Source of the DNA: CAZAAW01 sp964483325
GTDB taxonomy: Bacteria; Pseudomonadota; Alphaproteobacteria; Rhizobiales; Kaistiaceae
Direction of reading: 5' to 3'
Assembly: GCA_964483325.1 (NCBI GenBank)
Contig: CAZAAW010000003.1
Coordinates: forward strand, 62,001-126,000
Length of the DNA: 64,000 nt
Below are positions 43,509 to 52,754 of the stretch, piece after piece. How positions within the stretch are numbered: position 1 is the first letter of the stretch; each line of letters begins with the position of its first letter. The position numbers and the translations under genes were made by a program. Below the pieces are notes generated by a model that ran no database searches, was not told the DNA's origin, and was given only the letters and a program-made list of their open reading frames with translations.

Positions 43509-44543
43509 ATGAAACGTATCGCTTTCGCGCTGGCTGCCGGGCTTCTGTCCGCAGCACCGACGCTGGCCCAGGACGAGGCGGCGCAGGACGCGGCGCCGGC
43601 CTGCGAGCTGACGCGCCCGGTGGTCTTCGCCGGCCTCGACTACGATTCGGCGCAGTTCCATAACGCCGTCGCCGAATACATCATCGAACACGGCTACGGT
43701 TGCCAGACCGACGAGGTCCCCGGCAGCGTCATCCCGCTCGTCAACGGCATGGCGCGCGGCGATGTCGACGTGAACATGGAGATCTGGAAGGACAACATCA
43801 CCGAGGCCTGGACCAAGGCCGAAGCGGCGGGCGAGGTCGTCGACCTCGGCGTCAATTTCCCAGACGCGACGCAGGGCTGGTACGTGCCCCGCTACCTTGT
43901 CGAAGGCCGCGATGCGCCAGCCAGGGGACTGAGTTCGGTGAGCGACCTGCCGGAGTTCAAGGAGCTCTTCGCCGACGCCGAAGAGCCGGGCAAGGGCCGC
44001 TTCTACAACTGTATCGCCGGCTGGAACTGCGAGGTTGTGAACACCCGCAAGCTCGCCGCCTACGGCCTCGACGGCGACTACACCAATTTCCGCCCCGGCA
44101 GCGGCAGCGCCCTCGACGCCGCCATCGAATCGGCCATCCTGCGCAAGCAGCCGATCGTCTTCTACTACTGGAGCCCGACCTGGCTGATGGGCAAGATCGG
44201 CAAGGAGATCGTGCAGCTGCAGGAGCCCGCCTACGATCCGGAGATCTGGAAGGAGCTGGCCGAGGCCGAGACGCCGACCCGTGCCACCGCTTATCCGACG
44301 GTCGAGGTGCATGTCGGCGCCAACGCCAAATTCGCCCAGGACGCGCCGGAACTGGCGAAGTTCCTGACCGCCTACGAAACCAACGGCCAGATGGTCAGCG
44401 ACGCCCTCGCCTACATGCAGGACAATTCCGCTACGGCCAAGCAGGCGGCGGAGAACTTCCTGCGCACCCACGAGGATATCTGGCAGAAATGGGTGCCGGC
44501 CGAGGTCGCCGGCCGCGTCAAGGCTGCGCTCGCCGCCGGCTGA
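43509..44543 (+). CDS. proX: Glycine betaine/proline-type ABC transporter substrate-binding protein
   Basis: 344 aa from ATG 43509. Signal peptide MKRIAFALAAGLLSAAPTLAQ, then an OpuAC-type domain: FAGLDYDSAQFHNAVAEYII, VNGMARGDVDVNMEIWKDN, GWYVPRYLVEG, GRFYNCIAGWNCEVVN, QPIVFYYWSPTWLM. The aromatic residues in these blocks are the expected quaternary-amine cage. The ligand could be glycine betaine, choline or proline betaine. First gene of a proXWV operon for osmoprotectant import. Confidence 0.92.
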   Translation: MKRIAFALAAGLLSAAPTLAQDEAAQDAAPACELTRPVVFAGLDYDSAQFHNAVAEYIIEHGYGCQTDEVPGSVIPLVNGMARGDVDVNMEIWKDNITEAWTKAEAAGEVVDLGVNFPDATQGWYVPRYLVEGRDAPARGLSSVSDLPEFKELFADAEEPGKGRFYNCIAGWNCEVVNTRKLAAYGLDGDYTNFRPGSGSALDAAIESAILRKQPIVFYYWSPTWLMGKIGKEIVQLQEPAYDPEIWKELAEAETPTRATAYPTVEVHVGANAKFAQDAPELAKFLTAYETNGQMVSDALAYMQDNSATAKQAAENFLRTHEDIWQKWVPAEVAGRVKAALAAG

Positions 44544-44600
44544 CGCTAAGAATATGCCGCGGCGGCGCCGGCCGGCGCCACCGGCGCCATGGGAAGGGCG

Positions 44601-45464
44601 ATGAACGGCATATTCCTCGATCTCGGACCGACCGTCGCCAAGGCCACCAACGCGGCGGTGCAGTGGCTCGTCATCCACTGGGGCGACGCCTTCGACGCCG
44701 TGTCGCGGGCGCTGCTGGTGCCGCTGGTCTGGCTGGAACAGCTCCTGCGCAACACGCCGCAATGGCTGGTGATCGCCATCGTCGGGCTCATCGGCCTCGC
44801 CGCCAGCCGGCGCCTGCTCCTCGCCCTGTCGATGATGCTGCTGACCTGGCTTGTCGGCTGCCTCGGCCTCTGGGAGCAGGCGATGCAGACGGTGGCGATC
44901 ATGCTCGTCTCCGTCACCATCGCCGTACTGATCGGCATTCCGGTCGGCGCCGCCTCGGCGCGCAGCGATCCGGTGCGGGCGGTGATCAATCCGGTCCTCG
45001 ACCTGATGCAGACGATCCCGAGCTTCGTCTATCTCATCCCCGCCGCCATGCTGTTCGGCCTCGGCAAGGTCCCGGCCATCCTGGCGACGGTCGTCTATGC
45101 GACGCCGCCGCTGATCCGCTTGACCGATCTCGGCATCCGCGGCGTCAACCAGGAGGTCACCGAGGCCGGCCGCGCCTTCGGCGCGACGCGCTGGCAGATC
45201 CTGACCGGCATCCAGTTCCCGCTCGCCCTCCCCTCCATCATGCAGGGCATCAACCAGACGACGCTGGCCGCCCTGTCGATGGTGGTGATCGCCTCGATGA
45301 TCGGCACCCGCGGCGTCGGCGAGACGGTGCTGCTCGGCCTGCAGCGCAACGATCCCGGCACCGGCCTCGTCGGCGGGCTGGTCATCGTCCTCCTGGCGAT
45401 CATCTTCGACCGCATCAGCCAGTCCTTCGGCCGCCGCCTGCAGGCACACCGAACCGTGCGCTGA
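44601..45464 (+). CDS. proW: Glycine betaine-type ABC transporter permease
   Basis: 287 aa from ATG 44601, with GGAAGGG just before it; ATG 44589 would add four residues. About six hydrophobic segments. The permease EAA-like loop is in EVTEAGRAFGATRWQILTGIQFPLALPSIMQGINQ, and MQTIPSFVYLIPAAMLFGLG matches ProW/OpuAB. It ends one base before the ATP-binding gene. Confidence 0.93.
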   Translation: MNGIFLDLGPTVAKATNAAVQWLVIHWGDAFDAVSRALLVPLVWLEQLLRNTPQWLVIAIVGLIGLAASRRLLLALSMMLLTWLVGCLGLWEQAMQTVAIMLVSVTIAVLIGIPVGAASARSDPVRAVINPVLDLMQTIPSFVYLIPAAMLFGLGKVPAILATVVYATPPLIRLTDLGIRGVNQEVTEAGRAFGATRWQILTGIQFPLALPSIMQGINQTTLAALSMVVIASMIGTRGVGETVLLGLQRNDPGTGLVGGLVIVLLAIIFDRISQSFGRRLQAHRTVR

Positions 45465-45465
45465 G

Positions 45466-46689
45466 ATGGCGCTGATCGAGCTCGATCATGTGAGCAAGAT
45501 CTTCGGCGGCGATCCGCGCGCCGGCCTGGAGCGCGTCAAGGCCGGAGCCGACAAGGAGCGCCTGCTCGCCGAGACGGGGCAGATCCTGGCGCTGCGCGAC
45601 GTCAGCCTCTCCGTCCGCCGCGGCGAGGTCTTCGTGGTGATGGGCCTTTCCGGTTCGGGCAAGTCGACCCTGATCCGCCACATCAACCGGCTCATCGATC
45701 CGACCGAGGGCAGCGTGACGATCGACGGAACCGACATCCTGCATCTTTCGATGCGCGAGCTCGTCGAATTCCGCCGCCGCAGGCTCAGCATGGTGTTCCA
45801 ACATTTCGCCCTGCTGCCGCATCGCACCGTCCTCGACAATGTCGCCTACGGGCTGAAGATCCAAGGCCGGCCGCGCCGCGAACGGGAGGCGACGGCGCGC
45901 GAATGGATCGCCGCCGTCGGCCTTGCCGGCTTCGAGAAGCAGTATCCGGCGGAGCTGTCCGGCGGCATGCAACAGCGCGTCGGCCTCGCCCGGGCGCTGG
46001 CCGTCGCGCCCGACATCCTCCTGATGGACGAAGCCTTCTCAGCGCTCGATCCGCTGATCCGCAGCCAGATGCAGGACCTCCTGATCGGCCTGCAGGCGCG
46101 GCTGCGCAAGACCATCGTCTTCATCACGCATGACCTCGACGAGGCGCTGCGGCTCGGCGACACGATCGCCATCCTTAAGGACGGCGAGGTCGTCCAGGTG
46201 GGCGCCCCGGCCGACATCCTGCTGCACCCGGCCGACGCCTATGTGCGGTCCTTCGTGAAGGACGTGAACCGGGCGCGGGTCCTCACCGTCGAGACGGTGA
46301 TGAAGCCGCCGCCGCTGCGCCTCACCGACGAAACGCTGGAGCAGGCGCTGGTCGCCATGCAGCGGCGCGGCGCCGAGATCGGCTATGTCGTCGGCGGCGA
46401 CGGCTTCCAGGGCATCGTCACCCGTGAGGCGGTGCGGGAGGCGATCGACCGCGAGCAGGCGCCGACGCCGGTCTCGGACATCGCCGTCGGCACGCCCTCG
46501 GTGCTGCCCGGCGCATCGCTCGCCGATGCCCTGCCGGCAACGCTGGCGGCGGAATTTCCTGTGCCGGTGGTCGGGGCCGACGGGGCGCTGAAGGGCGTCA
46601 TCGCGCCCGGCGAGGTCGGCGAAGTGCTGACGCCGGTCGCCGAGCCTGAAGAGACACCGCCGCCCGCCGAGCCGCCGGCGGATTCGTGA
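45466..46689 (+). CDS. proV: Glycine betaine-type ABC transporter ATP-binding protein with CBS domains
   Basis: 407 aa. Walker A GLSGSGKSTLI, signature LSGGMQQRVGLARAL and Walker B ILLMDEAFSALDP are intact; the helical insertion near the N-terminus (GLERVKAGADKERLL) is typical of ProV/OpuAA. The C-terminal part from VETVMKPPPLRL onward carries a tandem CBS region, which in relatives senses ionic strength. It ends in a Pro/Glu-rich tail before a strong terminator. Confidence 0.95.
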   Translation: MALIELDHVSKIFGGDPRAGLERVKAGADKERLLAETGQILALRDVSLSVRRGEVFVVMGLSGSGKSTLIRHINRLIDPTEGSVTIDGTDILHLSMRELVEFRRRRLSMVFQHFALLPHRTVLDNVAYGLKIQGRPRREREATAREWIAAVGLAGFEKQYPAELSGGMQQRVGLARALAVAPDILLMDEAFSALDPLIRSQMQDLLIGLQARLRKTIVFITHDLDEALRLGDTIAILKDGEVVQVGAPADILLHPADAYVRSFVKDVNRARVLTVETVMKPPPLRLTDETLEQALVAMQRRGAEIGYVVGGDGFQGIVTREAVREAIDREQAPTPVSDIAVGTPSVLPGASLADALPATLAAEFPVPVVGADGALKGVIAPGEVGEVLTPVAEPEETPPPAEPPADS

Positions 46690-46702
46690 CGGTGCAACGA
46701 AA

Positions 46703-46728
46703 AAGGGCGCGGCCGAGGCCGCGCCCTT
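46703..46728. terminator. Bidirectional intrinsic terminator between proV and the Bax-inhibitor gene
   Basis: AAGGGCGCGGCC (46703-46714) pairs with GGCCGCGCCCTT (46717-46728). Read on the minus strand the stem is followed by a T-run (TTTTTCG), a classic terminator for the Bax-inhibitor gene; on the plus strand it also ends the proXWV operon. Confidence 0.85.
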
Positions 46729-46751
46729 CGTTCAAGCCGTAATGCCTGCCG

Positions 46752-47537
46752 CTACTCGCGGTTGCTGCCGAAAAGGCGCAGCAGCATCAGGAAGAGGTTG
46801 ATGAAGTCGAGATAGAGGCTGAGGGCGCCCATGATGGCCTTGCGGCCGGCGACCGTGCCGTCATCGTTGACGTCATACATCTCCTTGATCTTCTGCGTGT
46901 CATAGGCCGTCAGTCCGGTAAACACGAGCACGCCGATGATCGAGATGGCGAAGGACAGCGCCGACGAGCCGAGGAACAGGTTCACCAGCGACGCCAGGAT
47001 GATGCCGATCAGGCCCATAAACAGGAACGAGCCCCAGCCGGTCAGGTCGCGGTGCGTCGTGTAGCCCCACAGGCTCATCGCGCCGAAGGTCGCGGCGGTG
47101 ATGAAGAACACCTGGGCGATCGACTGATGCGCGTAGATCAGGAAGATCGACGACAGCGAAATGCCGAGCAGCGCCGCATAGACCCAGAAGGTCGCCTGTG
47201 CCGCGCCGACGCTCATCTTGTGAACGCGGAAGCTCAGGAAGAACACCAGCGCCAGCGGTGCCAGGATCAGCACCCACTGCAGCGGGCTGGTGAACAGCGC
47301 CACGCCGAAGCTGGTCAGCATGATGCCGTTGCCGACCGTCGCGGCGGCGGCAGCCGGATCGCTGGTGACGGACAGCATGTAGCCGCCCACCGCAAAGATA
47401 CCGGTCAGCGCCAGGCCGATCGCCATGTAATTGTAGACGCGCAGCATGTGGGCCCGCAGGCCCTCGTCGATCACTCCGGTAGCGGCGCTTGGGACCGCCG
47501 AACCGAAACGGCGCGACTGATTGTCGTAGTTGGCCAT
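46752..47537 (-). CDS. Bax inhibitor-1 / YccA family membrane protein
   Basis: 261 aa from the ATG at 47537. Seven hydrophobic segments after a polar N-terminus (MANYDNQSRRFGSAVPSAAT). Family blocks LRVYNYMAIGLALTGIFAVGGY and GLTAYDTQKIKEMYD (the conserved Asp pair of the pH-sensing latch) are present. Bacterial members behave as calcium-leak channels or FtsH modulators; the role in this organism is not known. Transcribed alone. Confidence 0.93.
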   Translation of the reverse strand: MANYDNQSRRFGSAVPSAATGVIDEGLRAHMLRVYNYMAIGLALTGIFAVGGYMLSVTSDPAAAAATVGNGIMLTSFGVALFTSPLQWVLILAPLALVFFLSFRVHKMSVGAAQATFWVYAALLGISLSSIFLIYAHQSIAQVFFITAATFGAMSLWGYTTHRDLTGWGSFLFMGLIGIILASLVNLFLGSSALSFAISIIGVLVFTGLTAYDTQKIKEMYDVNDDGTVAGRKAIMGALSLYLDFINLFLMLLRLFGSNRE

Positions 47538-47654
47538 AAAGTTGATCCCTCTCGTCCTACCGGAACTTCCTACGATCCCGCAGGATGTCCGGAATATGGG
47601 GGCATTGCCGTCACGACACAAGATCCTGCCGCGCTGCACAAACCTTCGTAAACC

Positions 47655-50240
47655 TTACATATTCCTCAGAATCGGCGCCGCCTTCTGCCCCAGGGCGCGC
47701 CACGTTCCGGCAAGGCCGAAGCCGACCGTGAGCGCGACCGCAAGGCCAAGCGCCGCCAGCGCCACGGGGAGCGAATAGCGGAAGGCGCTTTCCATCACCG
47801 ACGCGGTCACGAACCACGCCGCGACGCCACCGGCGGCAAGGGCGAAGATAGCGGTCGCGACGCCGAGCATCAAATATTCGAGACCATACGCGACGATGAG
47901 CCGCCGCCGCGTCGCGCCCAGCGTCTTGAGAATCACCGCGTCATAGATGCGCTGGCGGTGGCTCGCCGCCAGGGCGCCGCCCAGCACCAGCATTGCCGTG
48001 ATGAGGGCGATCGCCGCGGCGGCGCGGACGCCCCAGGCGATCTGGCCGACAAGATCGTTGACCCGGTCCAGCGCCTCCTTGACGCGGATGGTGGTGATCG
48101 ACGGGAAGGCGTTGGTGACGTCGCGCATCAGGCCGATCTCCGCCTCGGCCGGGACCGGTGCCGGATAGGTCAGCGTCGCCATGTAAGTGTGCGGGGCGCC
48201 GACAAAGCTGCTCGGCGAGAACACCATGACGTAGTTGATGCCGAGGGACTGCCATTCGACGCGGCGCAGATTGGCGATCGTCGCCGTGATGTCGCGCCCC
48301 GACACGTTGACGGTGATGCTGTCGCCGATATCGAGCCCGAGGCCGGCGGCGACTTCCGCCTCGAAGGACACCAGCGGCGGCCCGTCGTAATCGGCCGGCC
48401 ACCAGGCACCCTTGGTGACGGTGGCATTGTCCGGCTTGGTCGCCGCGTAGGTGATGCCGCGATCGCCGGACAGGACCCAGCGCACCTCGGAGGACGGCGT
48501 CACCTTGTCGGCCGGCGTGCCGTCCACCGCCACGATGCGGCCGCGCAGGGTCGGCACACGGTCGACCGTCGCCTCCGGGACCTCACGCGAAAGCAGGTCG
48601 CCGAACGCCGCCATGTCCGCCTGCTGGATGTCGACGAAGAAAAAGCTCGGCGCCCGCTCCGGGATGGTGGCGGAGAGCTGCCGGCGCAGATTGCTGTCGA
48701 CGAGACTGATGGTGACGAGCAGCGTCAGCCCGAGACCCAGCGACAGGACGACGGTCGGCGTCAGCGCGCCGCGGCGGTGGATATTGCCGAGCGCCAGGCG
48801 AAGCTCGGCCGAGCTGACGCGCGGCGCCTGCCGCGCCAGCGCCATCACCGCCACGGCGACGAGGCGCAGCAGGAGGAAGGAACCGAGCGCCCCGACGACG
48901 AAGATGATGGCAAGCCAGCGTTGGTCGGCAAGGCCGATCGCCAGTCCCGCCAGCACCAGCACCGCGGCAAGGGCGCCCAGCGTCTCCGGCAGGCGCGGCC
49001 GCCGGCGCTGCGGCGCGACGCGGTCGCGGAAAAGGGCGGCGGGCGGGATATGGCGGCTGCGGCCGAGCGGCCACAGAGCGAAGGCCAGCGCCGTGGCAAG
49101 GCCATAGATCGCGGCAAGGGCGAGCGAGCCCGGATAGACCGCCGGCTCCAGCGGGATCGGAATGACATCGGCCAGAAAGGCGGCGGCGATGAAGGGCATG
49201 GCGGCGCCAAGCACCAGCCCGAGCAGGATGCCGATCCCGGCCAGCACCAGGATCTGCAGGAGATAGACCCGCAGGACGAAGCCCCCCGAGGCTCCAAGAC
49301 ATTTGAGGGTGGCGATGACATCGCGCTTGCGGTCGAGGAAAGCGCCTACCGCGTTGGCGACGCCGACGCCGCCGACCAGCAGCGCCGTCAGGCCGACAAG
49401 GGTGAGGAACTGCGCGAAGCGGTCGATGTTCTGACGCAGGCCCGGCGCCGCATCATCGCGGCCGCGGATGCGCCAGCCAGCCTCCGGAAAGGCAGCCTTC
49501 GCCTCCTCCTCGACGGTCTTGATGGCCTCGTCCGTCACCGGCTCGTCGAGCCGCAGGCGATAGACCCACTGGATCAGGCTGCCGGGCTGGACGAGGCCGG
49601 TCGCCGCGAGGCCCGCCTGGTCGATCATCACCCGCGGGCCGAGCTCGATATTGCCCGACAGCCGGTCCGGCTCGTTGCCGACGATGCCGGCAATGCGGAA
49701 TTCGGCATCGCCGACCTTCACGAGGTCGCCGACCTCGAGACCGAGGCGGATCAGCAGGTCGCGGTCGACGACGGCGGCGGGCTGCCCGTCCGTGCCCGCC
49801 AGCAGGTCGTGGAGATCTGCATCGGGATGCTCCAGCCCCATCGTGCCGACCAGCGGATAGGCGCCGTCGACCGCCTTCAGCTCCACCAGAGTCTGGTCGC
49901 TGCCGTCGCTGCGCCGCGCCATGGCGGAGAAGGCGGCGATTTCCGAAACCGCCCCGCGCTCGGTCATGAAAGCGCGCTCCGCCGGACTCGCCTGGCGCTG
50001 GATCAGGCTGAAGGCGATGTCACCGCCGAGGATCGCCCGCCCCTCGCGCTCGATGGCCTTGCGCATCGAATCGGAGACGGAGCCGACGCCGGCGATGGCG
50101 GCGACGCCGAGCGCAATGCAGGCGAGGAAGATGGCGAAGCCCGACAGGCCGCCGCGCAGCTCGCGCAGGGCGAAGCGCCAGGCGCTGCGCAGCGGCGCCG
50201 GCGTGGCGGCCGTGGAGAGCGCGAGGTCGACGGTCGCCAG
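47655..50240 (-). CDS. FtsX-family ABC transporter permease (YbbP-like), probable CTG start
   Basis: 861 aa if started at the CTG at 50240. The protein has the YbbP layout: N-terminal helix, large periplasmic domain, FtsX core, a second periplasmic domain and C-terminal helices. The first ATG (50066) would delete the N-terminal helix that the family has (FALRELRGGLSGFAIFLACIALGVAAIAGVGSVS is in frame upstream, split here as coding before 50066). Between that helix and the in-frame TGA of the ATPase gene (50246-50244) there is no ATG, GTG or TTG; CTG at 50240 is the only reasonable start. With the ATPase it forms an exporter-like complex, possibly for lysophospholipid or lipoprotein-type cargo. 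Confidence 0.8.
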   Translation of the reverse strand: MATVDLALSTAATPAPLRSAWRFALRELRGGLSGFAIFLACIALGVAAIAGVGSVSDSMRKAIEREGRAILGGDIAFSLIQRQASPAERAFMTERGAVSEIAAFSAMARRSDGSDQTLVELKAVDGAYPLVGTMGLEHPDADLHDLLAGTDGQPAAVVDRDLLIRLGLEVGDLVKVGDAEFRIAGIVGNEPDRLSGNIELGPRVMIDQAGLAATGLVQPGSLIQWVYRLRLDEPVTDEAIKTVEEEAKAAFPEAGWRIRGRDDAAPGLRQNIDRFAQFLTLVGLTALLVGGVGVANAVGAFLDRKRDVIATLKCLGASGGFVLRVYLLQILVLAGIGILLGLVLGAAMPFIAAAFLADVIPIPLEPAVYPGSLALAAIYGLATALAFALWPLGRSRHIPPAALFRDRVAPQRRRPRLPETLGALAAVLVLAGLAIGLADQRWLAIIFVVGALGSFLLLRLVAVAVMALARQAPRVSSAELRLALGNIHRRGALTPTVVLSLGLGLTLLVTISLVDSNLRRQLSATIPERAPSFFFVDIQQADMAAFGDLLSREVPEATVDRVPTLRGRIVAVDGTPADKVTPSSEVRWVLSGDRGITYAATKPDNATVTKGAWWPADYDGPPLVSFEAEVAAGLGLDIGDSITVNVSGRDITATIANLRRVEWQSLGINYVMVFSPSSFVGAPHTYMATLTYPAPVPAEAEIGLMRDVTNAFPSITTIRVKEALDRVNDLVGQIAWGVRAAAAIALITAMLVLGGALAASHRQRIYDAVILKTLGATRRRLIVAYGLEYLMLGVATAIFALAAGGVAAWFVTASVMESAFRYSLPVALAALGLAVALTVGFGLAGTWRALGQKAAPILRNM

Positions 50241-50243
50241 GGC

Positions 50244-50933
50244 TCAGGCTCCCGCCGGTGCGGCGTCTTCCAGGACGCCGGAGCGCAGCCGCACCATGCG
50301 GTCGCAGCGCGCCGCCAGAGCCGGGTCATGGGTCACCAGCACCATCGTCGCGCCGCGCTCCGCCTGGGCACGGAAAAGCAGGTCGGCGATCTGGCGGCCC
50401 GTCGCCTCGTCGAGATTGCCGGTCGGCTCGTCCGCCACAAGGATCTGCGGCCGGCCGACAAGGGCGCGGGCGATGGCGACGCGCTGCTGCTCGCCGCCCG
50501 ACAATTGCGCCGGATAGTGGTTGAGGCGCGCCGACAGGCCGACAAGCGCCAGCTCCGCCTCGGCGCGCTGGAAAGCGCCGCCGACGCCGGCAAGCTCCAG
50601 CGGCACGGCGACATTTTCCAGCGCCGTCATGTTGGGGATGAGATGGAAGGACTGGAAGACGATGCCAATGGTGCGGCCACGGAAGGCGGCGAGTTCATCC
50701 TCGTCGAGGCCGGCATAATCCTGGCCGGCGACCCGGATGCTGCCGCTGTCGATGCGCTCCAGCCCGGCAATCGCCATCAGCAGCGTCGACTTGCCGGAGC
50801 CCGACGGCCCGACGAAGCTGACCGCCTCGCCCGGCGCGATGCCGAGGCTGAGGCCGCGCAGGATATGAACCCGCGCCGCGCCGCTGCCGAGGCTGAGATG
50901 GACCGAGTTGAGCGCAATGGCGGCTTCTGGCAA
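50244..50933 (-). CDS. ABC transporter ATP-binding protein (YbbA/LolD-like)
   Basis: 229 aa from a TTG at 50933, the family's usual length. Walker A GPSGSGKSTLL, signature LSGGEQQRVAIARAL and Walker B ILVADEPTGNLDE are intact. A longer TTG start at 51041 would overlap the divergent esterase gene and adds a non-homologous N-terminus. Its stop is in the same frame as the permease that follows. The ATPase-permease-esterase arrangement (ybbA-ybbP-tesA) is conserved in proteobacteria. Confidence 0.92.
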   Translation of the reverse strand: MPEAAIALNSVHLSLGSGAARVHILRGLSLGIAPGEAVSFVGPSGSGKSTLLMAIAGLERIDSGSIRVAGQDYAGLDEDELAAFRGRTIGIVFQSFHLIPNMTALENVAVPLELAGVGGAFQRAEAELALVGLSARLNHYPAQLSGGEQQRVAIARALVGRPQILVADEPTGNLDEATGRQIADLLFRAQAERGATMVLVTHDPALAARCDRMVRLRSGVLEDAAPAGA

Positions 50934-51019
50934 AAGCGGCGTTCCCTCGCAGATGGCGGCGCGCTGCCGAACCGCCCGCCGCCCCGAGGCAGCACTGGCC
51001 TGACATAAGCGAGCCGCGC

Positions 51020-51679
51020 ATGCGCTTCCAGTCCCGAGCAAGACGTCCTGCTGCTCTTGTTTTCGCTCTCGGCCTGATTACCGCCCTGCTGCCGCTGCGG
51101 TCGGCAGCCGCCGATCCGATCACCATCGTGGCGCTCGGCGACAGCCTAATCGCCGGCCCCGGCCTCGACCTGCTGCAAGCCTTCCCGGCCCGTCTCGAGG
51201 CGGCGCTCAAGGCGCGCGGCCACGACGTGCGGGTGATCAATGCCGGCGTCTCCGGCGATACCTCGGCCGCCGGCCTCGCCCGGCTCGACTGGTCGGTCGG
51301 CCCCGAAGCGCAGGCAGTGATCGTCGAATTCGGCGCCAATGACGCGCTGCGCGGCTTCGACCCGGCGGTGACGGAGCAGGTGCTCGACACCATCGTCGCC
51401 CGCCTGCAGGAGCGGAAGCTGCCGGTCCTGCTCGCCGGCATGCTGTCGCCGCGCAATCTCGGCCGCGACTATGGCGAGGCTTTCGCGCGGATCTATCCGG
51501 CCATCGCGGAACGGCGGGGCGTGCTGCTCTATCCGTTCTTCCTCGACGGCGTCGCCGCCGATCCGCGCCTCAATCTCAGCGACGGCATGCATCCCAATCC
51601 GGCCGGCGTCGACGTCATCGTCGAGCGCATCCTGCCCTCCGTCGAGGCGCTGATCGCCGAGGTCAAGACCGGCTCCTGA
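51020..51679 (+). CDS. TesA-like SGNH hydrolase (arylesterase / lysophospholipase L1 family)
   Basis: 219 aa. Signal peptide to about residue 31 (VFALGLITALLPLRSAAA), then SGNH blocks: GDSLIAGPG (nucleophile Ser), NAGVSGDTSAAG, EFGANDALRG, and DGMHPNPAGV with the catalytic Asp-His. It acts on esters or acyl chains in the periplasm. It is divergent from the ABC exporter genes, as tesA is from ybbA in E. coli. Confidence 0.93.
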   Translation: MRFQSRARRPAALVFALGLITALLPLRSAAADPITIVALGDSLIAGPGLDLLQAFPARLEAALKARGHDVRVINAGVSGDTSAAGLARLDWSVGPEAQAVIVEFGANDALRGFDPAVTEQVLDTIVARLQERKLPVLLAGMLSPRNLGRDYGEAFARIYPAIAERRGVLLYPFFLDGVAADPRLNLSDGMHPNPAGVDVIVERILPSVEALIAEVKTGS

Positions 51680-51801
51680 GGCGGCCGCGCCGCCGCTCCC
51701 GGCCTGCCGCCCCTCACATCGGCGGCCAGCCTTTACATCGGCGGCCATGACCGCGATGCTGGTCCTGTCCTGAGTCGCCACGCCAGCTTGGGAGGGGTGC
51801 C

Positions 51802-52362
51802 ATGCCGAGACTGTTCACCGGCGTCGAGGTTCCCGAAGACATCGCCCTGGCCTTGTCTTTTCTGCGCGGCGGCCTTCCCGGCGCCCGCTGGATCGACCCC
51901 GAAAACTACCACGTCACGCTCCGCTTCGTCGGCGACATAGACCCGCGCACCGCCGACGAGATCGCCGACGCGCTGTCGCATATCGATCGCAGCGGCTTCA
52001 CCCTGCGCATCGAGGGGGTCGAAGCCTTCGGCTCGCACAAGCCGCACGCCATCGTCGCCCGCATCGCCGCGTCGCGCGCCCTGGCCGACCTGCAGGCGGA
52101 GCAGGAGCGCATCATGCAGCGCCTCGGGCTGCCGGCGGAGACGCGGAAATTCACCCCGCATGTCACGCTGGCGCGCCTGCGCGGCGTCTCGCAGCGCGAC
52201 GTCGCCACCTATCTCGCCCTGCGCGGCGGCTTCACGACCCGCCCGTTCGAAGTCGACCGTTTCGTGCTCTTCTCCTCCCGCGATTCGGTCGGCGGTGGCC
52301 CCTACCTCCTGGAGGAGGCCTATCCGCTGGGGCCGATGGCCTGGCAGGCCGCGGCGGGCTGA
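51802..52362 (+). CDS. thpR: RNA 2',3'-cyclic phosphodiesterase (2H phosphoesterase)
   Basis: 186 aa. The two HxTx motifs of the 2H family are present: NYHVTLRF (His37, Thr39) and TPHVTLARL in the second half. Earlier the family was called 2'-5' RNA ligase (LigT). It opens 2',3'-cyclic phosphates at RNA ends. TGATG overlap with the next gene implies coupled translation. Confidence 0.93.
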   Translation: MPRLFTGVEVPEDIALALSFLRGGLPGARWIDPENYHVTLRFVGDIDPRTADEIADALSHIDRSGFTLRIEGVEAFGSHKPHAIVARIAASRALADLQAEQERIMQRLGLPAETRKFTPHVTLARLRGVSQRDVATYLALRGGFTTRPFEVDRFVLFSSRDSVGGGPYLLEEAYPLGPMAWQAAAG

Positions 52363-52655
52363 TGGCGATCAAGCGCCTTGCCGGCGAAGACCGTGCCGCG
52401 GCTCTGTCGCGGCTGCCTCTGTGGCGCGAGGCCGACGGCCGCGACGCCATCACCCGCGTCTTCGAATTCACCGATTTCAGCGCTGCCTTCGGCTTCATGG
52501 CGCGGGCGGCGCTGGCGGCCGAGAAGATGGACCACCATCCCGAATGGACAAATGTCTACCGCACTGTGACGGTCGTCCTCTCCACGCATGAGGCAGGCGG
52601 CCTGACCGAGCGCGACATTGCGCTTGCCGAAGCCATGGACCGGCTCGCCGCATAG
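52362..52655 (+). CDS. phhB: 4a-hydroxytetrahydrobiopterin dehydratase
   Basis: 97 aa, the typical PCD/DCoH size. The active-site motif MDHHPEWTNVYRTV and the ending LAEAMDRLAA are diagnostic. It recycles the pterin cofactor of aromatic hydroxylases; some members serve molybdenum-cofactor or other pterin pathways. No phenylalanine hydroxylase gene is in the window. Confidence 0.93.
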   Translation: MAIKRLAGEDRAAALSRLPLWREADGRDAITRVFEFTDFSAAFGFMARAALAAEKMDHHPEWTNVYRTVTVVLSTHEAGGLTERDIALAEAMDRLAA

Positions 52656-52754
52656 CGGATCGGCTTCTGCGGCGGGAGATCGACTTGCCGGACAGGCCGT
52701 GCAGCCCCAAATTGAAGGCACCCGGCCCCGCCGCCGGGCTTCAGCGGAGGTGGA

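Noticed and set aside
47958..51008. Plus-strand open frame of about 1016 codons opposite the ABC exporter genes
   Set aside because: Shadow of the permease and ATPase genes, whose motifs and family lengths are convincing.
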